DNA of 64,000 bases, taken from contig NW_006499827.1 in the NCBI RefSeq assembly GCF_000471905.2, positions 2,151,484 to 2,215,483 of the forward strand, written 5' to 3'. Position 1 is the stretch's first letter. Every line of letters begins with the position of its first letter. Below, one piece after another: positions 55,208 to 64,000 of the stretch. A program made the translations under genes and the position numbers. This DNA comes from Amborella trichopoda (taxonomy: Eukaryota; Streptophyta; Magnoliopsida; Amborellales; Amborellaceae). The notes below the pieces were generated by a model. The model did no database searches and was not told where the DNA came from. It saw nothing but the letters and a program-made list of their open reading frames with translations.

Positions 55208-56131
55208 TGGTATCAAAGAACTCTTTACCATGCACGTGAATGATGAAGTACATATTTGCAAATTTCTCAAATATGTAACATGTGTATACCACTTGAACAA
55301 ATATACAATTGAACAAAAGACAGCAATTGCACCTAATCTTGCAAAAGATTCTTCAAGGTGGTTTGCATCAGAAGACATTTTCCTTTAAAGGTGTTGACGT
55401 CAAGCAAAGATCAATGCCATACACGTTAAGACTTGTTCATTACTTTTATTAATCATGCCATCCATGTGACGACTTTTCTATGTGCAAATATATTTGTGGT
55501 TGTCGGTATGGCAGTAAAGGTCTTCGAATGCAAGGTTCGAGGTGAAGAAATTTGATCAAACACTATTTTTCAGTAAGAATGATGAAGAAATTTATTTGCC
55601 AAAAGATGAAGAATTTATGAAGCTATCCAATAGAGATATTAACATGGTGAGCATGTGATTTTGATATCAAGGTGGAGATTGTTGGATTTGGTGCTACTCA
55701 TAATCACCTGCCTAAGGAAATCCCATATTTTATGGGATTGATTGAGATTGATCCATATTATGTGGGATTGAGATATTCCCGTATTTTGTGGGATTGAGAT
55801 TTATATTGATAAGCTTTCTAAATGAAATAGAAACCCAAAAAGATTAGGACTCTCAGATTTATCTCATGGTTTTGAGATATATGTAGCATCAATATGAAGT
55901 TTCTTATTTACTATGGACTTCTAACCTTATATATATATGGGATAACAGTGCAAAGAGTTTGTGTGCCCTATTTGAGTCACCATATGGGAATGATGGTTAC
56001 TCTAAAGAGAGAGAGATAGAGATAGAGCCTCTTGTGCATAAGATGCAATTTCCTCTTAGAGAGAATAGAGCTTCCTTGACCAAATATCTGTATTTTTACA
56101 AATATACAGATATTTGCAAAATCTCGCAAAT
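55208..56131 (+). other. Internal/unknown DNA between LTR copies 3 and 4
   Basis: Begins with a primer-site-like word. 55330-55500 matches the GTGAAGACTTTTCC-type region. 55680-55830 holds three copies of ATTTTATGGGATTG/ATTATGTGGGATTGAGAT/GTATTTTGTGGGATTGAGAT. No domain. Confidence 0.5.
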
Positions 56132-56275
56132 ATACATAACCATTTATATTTATCTTTAATTGTTACTGGACATATATTTTTACATGTCTTGTATCTTCTT
56201 AATCAATCAATAAATAGAGAGTTTCATGGGGGCCTAAGGCTCAAATATACATAAATACAGTTTCTTAACATGGTG
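56132..56275 (+). mobile_element. LTR copy 4 (3' half only)
   Basis: From TACATAACCATTTATATT to TTTCTTAACATGGTG, followed by primer site TGGTATCAAAGC (56276-56287) and leader words CATGTTTTTGCATGCAAATC. With LTR copy 5 it bounds a short (about 430 bp) internal region without genes. Confidence 0.8.
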
Positions 56276-56704
56276 TGGTATCAAAGCTGGTGCATGTTTT
56301 TGCATGCAAATCCCCTTCAAAATTTTAAAGCAAATCTCCTTGTAAGCAATTCAAAGTTGCTCTTACCTACTTTTTGTGAGCAAATCTCTGTTGAAATTTT
56401 TTGTGCAAGAAAATCTTGCAAAAGCTTCTTCAAGTTGCTTTGCATCAAAAGATCTTTTTCCTTTAAAAGGTGTTGACGTCAAGTAAAGATCAATGCCATG
56501 CGCGTGATGATGTTTCCAGTGCTTCACGCCATCCATGTGATGACTTTTCCATGTGAAGATTTTTCCAATACTGCCATGCATCACGCCATCCACGTGAAGA
56601 CTTTTCCACTACTGCCATGCACGTGAAGACTTAAATTGGTTTATACAACTTATTGTTCAAACTCCAATTGCTTTGTGTAAAAGTATCTTGAGTTTGAGGG
56701 GGAA
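56276..56704 (+). mobile_element. Short internal region between LTR copies 4 and 5
   Basis: Primer site, leader with GCAAATCTCCTTG repeats, then GTGACGTC-like words and four GTGAAGACTTTTCCA-type units, then TTGAGGGGGAA as polypurine tract. A TRIM-like non-autonomous layout. Confidence 0.7.
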
Positions 56705-56959
56705 TATTAGAGTATACATATCCATATTGATATACATCATTATGAATATATATTGAGATATTGATATATATGGGTATATATCTCTTAGATGTCTCTTGAT
56801 TATGATAAGATTAGTTAGTAGTTATCCATAACCGTTGGTATTTATCTTTAATTGTTACTGGCCGTATATTTTTACAGGTCTTGTATCTTCTTAATCAACC
56901 AATATAGAGAGAGTTTCATGGGGCCTAAGGCCGAAACATACAGAAATTCAGTTTCTTAA
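56705..56959 (+). mobile_element. LTR copy 5
   Basis: TATTAGAGTATACATATCC to GTTTCTTAA; the final CA is lost at the junction with LINE B. Shares all family words (TAACCGTTGGTATTTATC, GGGGCCTAAGGCC). Confidence 0.85.
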
Positions 56960-57589
56960 AAAGATCATCTGACTCTGCCAACTTTACCAAAGACAGGAAA
57001 GATCATCTGGAAGGCATTTAGAGCTCCTACTATGTATGAGATCTAGAAAGAACATAATAGAAGGACTTTTGATGGAAGGTTTTGGAGTATGGACTCCCTA
57101 TTTAGTTGTGGCGGTTAACATGGACTCTTTATATCCAAGTTGGATCTTCTTTTGAACCTTCATAATACAATCAAATTGGGTGCTTCTAGCAATAGTGTCA
57201 CGGAGTTGGGGACCACCTCCCTCCAGTTTTTTGAAACTCAGTTTTGATGGTAGTTTATTAAGGAACCCTAGACTCGTAGGAGTTGGTGGACTGATTAGAT
57301 ATCATCAAGGGCAAATAATCCTTCCTTTCTTAGGTCCTTGTGGCCATATATCTGCTAACGAGGCTGAATTGAGAGCGATTTTGCAAGGTCTTAAACTTTT
57401 TGTGGAGTTGGAAAATTTTAATTCTTTGGGGATACAAGAAGACTCAAAATATGTGATTAGATGGTGCAAAAGTGAATTGTTGATCCTCTTGGAGCAAGTG
57501 TCAGATCTTATAAATAACAAAACAATTTCTTTTAAGGGTGCAGTTTGCATACGGATGCATCCGTAGGTGTAGAGGTAAGGAGTACCTTC
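56960..57589 (+). pseudogene. LINE B: linker and RNase H-like part, right part
   Basis: Linker words LPKTGKIIWKAFRAP and KEHNRRTFDGRFWSMDSLFS, then from 57183 an open RNase H-like region: PSSFLKLSFDGSLLRNP, GVGGLIRYHQGQII, ANEAELRAILQGLKLFVELE, IQEDSKYVIRWCKSE. Known: D-S-, E-A-ELRA- and D-S-K words are the three blocks of plant LINE RNase H domains. It runs into the assembly gap, so its 3' end is unseen. Confidence 0.8.
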
Positions 57590-57864
57590 NNNNNNNNNNN
57601 NNNNNNNNNNNNNNNNNNNNNNNNNNNNNNNNNNNNNNNNNNNNNNNNNNNNNNNNNNNNNNNNNNNNNNNNNNNNNNNNNNNNNNNNNNNNNNNNNNNN
57701 NNNNNNNNNNNNNNNNNNNNNNNNNNNNNNNNNNNNNNNNNNNNNNNNNNNNNNNNNNNNNNNNNNNNNNNNNNNNNNNNNNNNNNNNNNNNNNNNNNNN
57801 NNNNNNNNNNNNNNNNNNNNNNNNNNNNNNNNNNNNNNNNNNNNNNNNNNNNNNNNNNNNNNNN
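57590..57864. other. Assembly gap, 275 N
   Basis: Unknown bases. The right edge starts with a poly-T run, the left edge is LINE sequence. Reading frames across it are artefacts. Confidence 1.
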
Positions 57865-58336
57865 TTTTTTTTTTTTTCTTTGAAAGGAGAAATTATAGAA
57901 ACCTGTGTGAAAAAACAGGCAAGTAATACAAAATGAGAGAAACCTTTTTAGCAACTTAAAACTTCTTTATAAAAAAGGAAAAAAAAAAAGAAAGGATAGG
58001 GAAAAACAACTATGTGGTTAAAACCTTGATTGATTGGAGGTGCTCTTTTTGGCTCATGAGATGTTTGTCTAGAAGAAAAAAGTTAGTTTAACTTTTTTGT
58101 TCTTTTGCCTGTTCTTTATTGGGCAACAGCTTGATTTGGATTAACAACAGGGAAAAACTTACCAAATAATTTGATATTTTGGCTGCTTAGGCCTAACGTG
58201 GCCTATTACGAGGTCACACTCAACCTAGTGGCCACTGCGAATTTGCATAGTAGGCCTTTTTGTGATCTTTATCAGCTGATTGTGCCAAATATTAACAAAT
58301 GAACTTTTAACTATAGTTCAATATATTTTATCAAAC
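57865..58336. other. Intergenic, no gene seen
   Basis: Poly-T/A-rich sequence next to the gap, then plain DNA with a short GCTTAGGCCTAACGTGGCC patch near 58184. Confidence 0.4.
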
Positions 58337-58712
58337 CCAAAAGTTTATATAAGGTTGCAAAATGTAGAATTAAAGATGCACAACAAAAATCCATCGGAAA
58401 AGATTGTTTTAATGCTGAAAAACCATTTAATTGATCATCTCATCATCAAGATGTATGAATATGAAAAAAAGAAAAAAGATTTTGAGTCCCATAAATAGTG
58501 CATCTCGCAACACATTACCTAGACCGTCCATTTTCAATATTTTCATATGTTTATAGATGTATTTGATTTTAGCCATTTTTGGAGTTTAAAATTTTATAAT
58601 TAGATATGAAAATTAGTTGTTAGATTATCTTTAAAAAAATACCAAAATTACAAGTTAAGATAAAATTTGGAGGTGCGCTTTAATTGGATTGTTTAAGGTT
58701 GCAACCTTTTAG
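58337..58712. mobile_element. MITE-B copy
   Basis: The left end AAAAGTTTATATAAGGTTGC pairs with the right TTTAAGGTTGCAACCTTTT. The interior TTGATCATCTCATCATCAAG, AATAGTGCATCTCGCAACAC and ACCGTCCATTTTCAATATTT closely matches the copy at 9951. TSD unclear. Confidence 0.82.
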
Positions 58713-58734
58713 AAACAAAACCCTTTATTTATTG

Positions 58735-58870
58735 GGACCCGAAAAACAGTATTGTAACCTGACCTGGACCTGAATAATGTTTTGGGTCCAATTTTTTGAC
58801 TCATACCCTGACCTGGATCGGGTCTTACCCCTCAGGTTGCGGGTCAAGTCAGGGTCCATTGCGACCCCTA
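58735..58870. mobile_element. hAT-like MITE, truncated
   Basis: GGGACCCG, GACCTGGACCTGAATAATG, TTGGGTCCAATTTTTTGACT and the right terminus CATTGCGACCCCTAG match the TAGGGGTGGCA family; the left terminus is missing. Confidence 0.65.
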
Positions 58871-60178
58871 GATCCAGTCCCATTGTTAAAGCCTGGCTTA
58901 GGGGTATTTTTAGGATAAAGATTCTGGAGACGTAATTTTTTCCAACCTAGAGACCAACTTCCCCCAAAAAAAAAAAGAAAAAAAAAGGAAAAATATACTC
59001 CCTTCGTGATGTGCTCAAAAAAATAAAATAAAGTGATCTCGTTGGATTGAGTAGAGACCATGCAATTTGTGGATGGTAAGATCTAAATATTCAACTACTC
59101 AAAATCCAAATTCATTTTAACAAAAATACTTACGTAGTATTTCTACAGTAGATTCCAATTTTTCAGACAGAGAAAGTCCTCCTAAGTTCTTGTCAAAACA
59201 TATCTTCCTAAGTCATTTGCCAGAGGGATTAGATACACAATATACTCTTGTAGGAACATAAAAAACGCGCTTAATAAAGACTACTTGTTTTGGATTCTTA
59301 CCAATTGCGTAATCGTTTGGACATCCCAGATTCTCACCCATCTCTAATGTTTTGACACCATGAGACAAATAAAAAATAATGCAATGAAGCAAAATGAGGT
59401 GGGGTTTTGGGGCCATCCCCATTGCTTGTCAACTTTTTAGAGCTTTGATTCTTGTTAAAAAAAATAAAAAAAACTGTAGAGCTTTGATGTTTATCCTAAC
59501 CCTATGAGAGGACTTTGGAACCACCAACTTTTTGTTTATATTTTATTAGTTTGGTGTCTTATTGCTTGAAAGCTATGCATCACAAAAGTGGCCCCCCTTA
59601 GGTGTTCATACTTGAATCACCAACTTGTCTCCCTTCTCTCACTAGAAATTCACTCTCTCACTAGAAATTTGGAGAGGGGCAAAAAATTTGATCTCAAAAA
59701 AGACTAGTCAAACCTCAATAGGTGAGTGAAAAGGATTGATGGACCAGAATTCAACAATATGGACCCCATCCATAAGAGGATGATTCTTGATTCCAACAAA
59801 TTAATATGCAAAAAGATGTCAAAGGTATCCACAAAAAGTCTTGACTATCATGGCAACCAATGATAGCACAAGATTTGCACAAGGAACTTTTATTGAGAAC
59901 TAAAAATGATAGGATATTTATAAGTCAGCACCACATTGTGTGATCCTTGTTAAGAGGCACCAAGAAATTGTGTTATGGACTCTTTTGGGGTTCACAATTC
60001 TTGGTTCATTTCATAAACAAATTTATGTATCATCATACATGACTGTTGGCCACTTCCACACAAACTCAAGAAAAATATGAAATTAACATAGGGATATCAA
60101 CATTTATAAATAAATGTACGTGAAAAATTATATGCAACTACTTTCCACACATATTGGAAACATAGGACACCATCATAT
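58871..60178. other. Intergenic, no gene seen
   Basis: A-rich run 58973-58995; ACTAGAAATT(C/T) duplicated near 59641 and 59661. - strand frames at 58849-59422 have no domain. Confidence 0.4.
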
Positions 60179-60217
60179 CCCGCACGTGCGAGGTGCGGTC
60201 TCGTGCGCACGTGCGGG
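60179..60217. repeat. Perfect 12-bp inverted repeat with CACGTG in each arm
   Basis: CCCGCACGTGCG (60179-60190) and CGCACGTGCGGG (60206-60217) around a 15-base GC-rich loop. Each arm contains the self-complementary decamer CGCACGTGCG. A CpG-dense island in AT-rich DNA. Confidence 0.9.
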
Positions 60218-60999
60218 AGCTAAACATGACATTATCATAAGGTGCATATTCGAAGAGATCACGATTGGTCACATTCTCCCCTCTTTAACCTGTCGTCTAA
60301 AACACAAGACTTGAAAGCTAGAATCATTATTTCAGTTAATTTTTATAATAAAAAATAAAAAAATACAGGATAATGAAATCATTGAATATCCCATCCTCTT
60401 TCCTTGCCCTAATGCTTGCCAACATTATGTGGATGATACTTTAGAAGACAGATTTTCAAGGAAATTACTCAAATGATACTTTTTAAGCTATTCTGATCAT
60501 CTCTATGGTAGGCTAAAGGTCAATGACTAAATTAATGCATGAGGTATGATGTTGAAAGTTAGGTACCTAAATAGTAAACTTCCATTAATTTTATTCACAT
60601 CATTTCCATTGACAATTGACAAATGGTTTGTGCAACTCGAGGCAACTATAAAATGACAAAAATTCTTAATTTATATCCCATTGGATTCCATTTCCTATGT
60701 TATGGACATAATCAAATCGAAGTTGAAATAATATTAAAGAAAAAAGAGCGCCAATATTTGGCTTACATGTGTAGGGCCTAGAGATTGTGCTTAGTATGTT
60801 TAGGGGGATTTATTTCATTAATAAATCCTCCTGCTCACACTAAACACAATGTCTAGACCCGACACATAGGAGCAAAATATTAGTGATTTTAGGGCAAAGA
60901 ATTAACATGGGAAAAATAAAGCTCATGGAATAACAGCAACTCTCAAGAGATTATAGATTTAGCAAAGGATGAGGTCTCTATAAGGCTTAGGATTTCTTA
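60218..60999. other. Intergenic, no gene seen
   Basis: AT-rich. A diverged inverted pair, ATGTGTAGGGCCTAGAGATTGTGCTTAGTATG (60769 onward) and CACTAAACACAATGTCTAGACC (60838 onward), suggests a small decayed element at about 60765-60875. Confidence 0.4.
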
Positions 61000-61310
61000 A
61001 AATGAAATAAAGCCTCATCTCAAATCATTTTCGGAAAGCACTTTGGGCGATAGAAATCTTGCTCTAAAATCAATTTCCAACACTGGCAATAAAATTTGAA
61101 ACTAAAAAAATGGTACAGATCTTACAAATCTTTGAACACTAATTTTTAGGACAAAATGGATGGTCAAGATAATTTATTATGATATACACTATTTTTAGAG
61201 CTTTAAATCTTAATTTTCTTTTCAACCATAATATTCAAGCCAAATGATCGATGTAAAAGATTTCCCATGCTTGAATTGCAATATGAGTTACGAGGTAAGG
61301 CTTTACTTTT
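61000..61310. mobile_element. Diverged MITE-B relative
   Basis: AAAGCCTCATCTCAAATCAT on the left and TTGCAATATGAGTTACGAGG plus TAAGGCTTTAC on the right; interior GGATGGTCAAGATAATTTAT and CACTATTTTTAGAGCTTTAA. Ends diverged. Confidence 0.5.
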
Positions 61311-61429
61311 TTAGCAAAATGGTTTGGTTGTCAAGTTGATCAGCATCCACCCAAAAAAAACTTCACAATGCTACTGTTGGGCACATTCCCTGTTATCTAC
61401 ATATTCCAAACAAAATTGACTAATGGAAA

Positions 61430-62900
61430 TTTTGATTCATATTTTTTTGGGGCAGAATTATTTTGGTGAAGGCCACTCTTGCCAATTTACCGATTTACTA
61501 TTTCTTAATGTTTAGAGCACTAAGTAGGGTAATTAGAAAACTGGAATGCATGATGAGGAATTTTTTATGGAGCAGAGCAGAGGAGAAGAAAAAATTGCAC
61601 TTGGAGCATGGAACTCAGTTTGTAACCCAAAGAAAATTAGAGTATTGAGTATTCGTAGGCCTGGGCCTAAGAATGAAGCATTGCTCACTCAGTGCTGGTT
61701 GAGAGTAGCAGGAGAAGAAGGGGCCCTCTGGAAATCCGTCATCTAGAACAAATATGGACAAGAGAGAGAGAAATCGAACTTTGATCGATAGGCTTTTCTC
61801 GTGCAAGCCTGTATCATGTACATCGAATTGCATTAACTTTGCAGGGCTGTTGTTTTCTAGATACAACTATATGTAATATTGGTACAGGAGGAAAAAGACA
61901 TGGTTTTCACATAACCAGTGGAGTAAATGAAATATATCTCAAAACTCCCTTCCCGAAATTATTCCAGAAGGTCAGAAGGTCGAATGCAAAGGCGATCGAG
62001 ATTGTTGCAGGAACAACAAGGAAACAGTATGAGAGATTGAGTTAAGGTCAAGGAGGGTGGAGGATATTGTCGTAGATCAGTTTGTGGAATTACATGAGTT
62101 GTTAAGCACACACTTCTATAACCCTGCAACAAAGGATGGATTTGTTAAGGAACTGATTCCGGAGAGGCAATGCATAGCCAACACTCCCTATACAATGTTA
62201 TTTCAGTAGATAGGTCTACACCAGCAGTCACAAGTGCTAACAAGACATGACAACTTCCTGTCCCCTAGAGATCTCAAGTCTTTATATGGATTGCAATTCG
62301 AAAAAGAGCTCCAACATTGATTTTCAGAGAAAAGGGGATGACTGTAATCAATATTTGTCATTACTATAAGTCTGATGCAGAGATAAATAACCATATTTTC
62401 CTACAATTCCCCTTCATTTTTCCTTGTGAATGTGGCTCTTCGTTACATTCGATTTTAGCTCGGACCTCCAAAATATTATCACTTATCTCCTGCTTCAATG
62501 GATCAACCTTCTACTATGGAGCATTGCCCTAGCGGCAACCGCATGGATTATTTGGAATAAACAGAACTAATGGATCTTTGAAGGCTTATGCAGGGGTCTT
62601 AAATATCTAAGAAGACAGATCCAAGTAACCATAATATTGTGGGCCTTAGGCAGAAAGAAATTCTTTGGAACCTCAAAGGATGATCTCAAGACAAATATAG
62701 CAGCAGGTGAACCTCTTACACAATAGGAGGATAGTTAAATCAAATGTATGGCAAAACCCCTTCCCTCCCACCACCCACCCCCATTTGCACTGGAATTTTT
62801 TAAATTAAACTTTGATGCAAGTGTTAGAGGCAACCCAGGAATGACAGTAATTTGAGGTTGATTGGGCACTTTTCTGGCAATGTAGTCTTTACTTATTCAG
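61430..62900 (+). pseudogene. LINE C: L1-clade retrotransposon remnant
   Basis: RT thumb region from 61448: ILVKATLANLPIYYFLMFRA, VIRKLECMMRNFLWSRAEEK, KLHLEHGT, then a shift into VLSIRRPGPKNEALLTQCWL, RVAGEEGALWKSVI. Further on, weak zinc-binding-like words (DAEINNHIFLQFPF near 62370), AATAWIIWNKQN near 62530, and LKLNFDASVRGNPGM at 62805-62850, the start of an RNase H-like domain. Many stops and frame changes. No 3' poly-A recognised. Confidence 0.78.
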
Positions 62901-63576
62901 CTCAGGTAAGCATCCCTATGGTTAATGACTACAAATCATTTTCCTTTATTTTATCCTTTTTTTTGGGGGTATAAGAGAACAAACCAATGATAAAAACAAC
63001 ATAATTATAAGAGATATTCCCCTAATGAAAAGCCCACACTATAGCTCATTTTCTTTCCCCATCCAGAACATATACTATTGTTGATGCCAACATAGTGGAA
63101 AGCTAGGGATAATATTATTATCTTTTCCTAATGATAATCCATAGAAAAATATTTCTATGTGGTATATGTATAGAAAAAAGTATCTATATATATTCATCCA
63201 AAATTCATGGGTGATGAGATATTGACCAATTTTACCTCCACCCAATTTTTTTTCATGTCGGAAACAGTTATGCAACACACCCACAGAAGCATGAACAATG
63301 AATGTTAAGTAAGGAAGCTAGTGACCATTTTTACATCAGTCCCAACTTTTCTTTGCACAACCAGTTACTCTATTCACACATAGAAGCATGAACAGTGAAT
63401 GATAAATAAGCAACATCCATATTGAATGTTACTCACCTAAAAGAAAAACATTGAATGTTAAGTAAAGGTACCTGAGTAGCATACTAAAAAATATACTATC
63501 GTGTCCCTATTCCATGCTAATGAACTCTCAAAAATTATGAGTCCATAATAATCGAGTTCTATAGTGATACCTTAAA
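62901..63576. other. Intergenic, no gene seen
   Basis: AT-rich; GAAGCATGAACA(A/G)TGAATG is repeated near 63287 and 63383, and CATTGAATGTTAAGTAA near 63298 and 63449. Confidence 0.4.
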
Positions 63577-63765
63577 GGAAAAGTATACAATGAAATCATA
63601 TACTTGATCATTGGATGTGAAATTGGGTGGCTACATTTATTCCATTGGCCAAAGCTCAAAAAAAAAATTTCGAACATTAAGACACACTCAAGCTATTAGA
63701 TTTCACATCAGATGGTTATAAATAATCGTGAACCAAAAATAAATGGTATCATGGTATACAACCCC
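63577..63765. mobile_element. MITE-C copy with 9-bp TSD
   Basis: 189 bp, shorter than other copies by an internal deletion. The left end GGAAAAGTATACAATGAAATC pairs with the right GGTATCATGGTATACAACCCC. Flanks taccttaaa (63568-63576) and tattttaaa (63766-63774) match at 7 of 9. Confidence 0.78.
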
Positions 63766-64000
63766 TATTTTAAAAGATAAAGCCTCTCTCACAAGTGGTT
63801 TCCTTCCGTATTAAGCCTCTCTCTCTTCTCACAAGTGGTTTCCATCCATATTTTAACTTGGAATTTGAGCACCCATCTTTTTTGTTTTAATGTTTAGACT
63901 TAGTGTACCTATTTGGTCTGGTGGTGAGCCTCAAGTAACCTATGCAAAGATAAAACGGAAAAAATGTATTAAATTCTAACAATAAACAAAAATATTTAAT
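63766..64000. other. Intergenic; short tandem duplication
   Basis: AAGCCTCTCTC...ACAAGTGGTTTCC is present twice (63780-63803 and 63813-63843). No gene at the right edge. Confidence 0.45.

Larger units (their letters stand above)
50047..56959. mobile_element. Composite of Copia-type LTR elements, about 6.9 kb
   Basis: Five LTR copies of one family (50959-51257 on the - strand; 51280-51530, 54907-55207, 56132-56275 and 56705-56959 on +) plus a truncated LTR start at 50047. Three are followed by TGGTATCA-type primer sites, complementary to initiator tRNA-Met as usual for Copia. Two are preceded by GAGGGGGA-type polypurine tracts. No gag or pol domain anywhere. The block interrupts LINE B. Several insertions and an inversion are needed to explain it. 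Confidence 0.8.

Noticed and set aside
57532-57954. Three long frames across N bases
   Set aside because: Artefacts of the assembly gap.

Overview
The window is nuclear DNA from a flowering plant with a repeat-rich genome. The evidence is one intron-containing plant gene with GT-AG splice sites, a trihelix protein family found only in plants, AT-rich intergenic DNA, and many plant-type non-autonomous transposons, L1-clade LINE remnants and Copia-type LTRs. I cannot name the species. I saw no bacterial operon, CRISPR array, rRNA or tRNA gene.

The only intact gene I can support is a GT-2/GTL1-class trihelix transcription factor on the + strand, in three exons: 25190-25494, 27552-28983 and 32316-32600 (673 codons plus stop). 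Its upstream region, intron 1 and 3' UTR are saturated with GA/CT tracts. Intron 2 holds four stacked small DNA transposons, the last ending 102 bp before the final exon.

1-25189 is intergenic: a minisatellite at the left edge, then a succession of MITEs. Three MITE families have target-site duplications (TSDs) readable directly in the sequence. 'MITE-B' (about 340-420 bp, 9-bp TSD, TIR containing GTTTATATA) and 'MITE-C' (about 190-250 bp, 9-bp TSD, TIR containing GTATACTATGAGACC) look Mutator-like. A third family, with TIR TAGGGGTGGCA and 8-bp TSDs, is hAT-like. 32951-48254 is similar. It also carries a 718-bp foldback element (41766-42483) with a perfect 9-bp TSD, whose two arms consist of eleven small palindromes of alternating orientation.

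48255-57589 is a nest of retroelements. One LINE 3' part (48255-49845) abuts another LINE whose zinc-binding and RNase H parts are split by about 6.9 kb of Copia-type LTR sequence (50047-56959). Inside that block lie a 1650-bp hAT element (51981-53630, perfect 8-bp TSD), which keeps three degenerate BED zinc fingers and an acidic tail but no transposase core, and a broken C2-domain gene (53879-54310) between two LTRs of the same orientation. A 275-base assembly gap follows. The right end holds more MITEs and a third LINE remnant (61430-62900).

The transposons are not a pathway. The biologically meaningful unit is the GTL1-like gene and the repeat load that may affect its splicing and regulation. 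'MITE-B', 'MITE-C', 'MITE-D' and 'repeat H' are labels made for this annotation, not database names.
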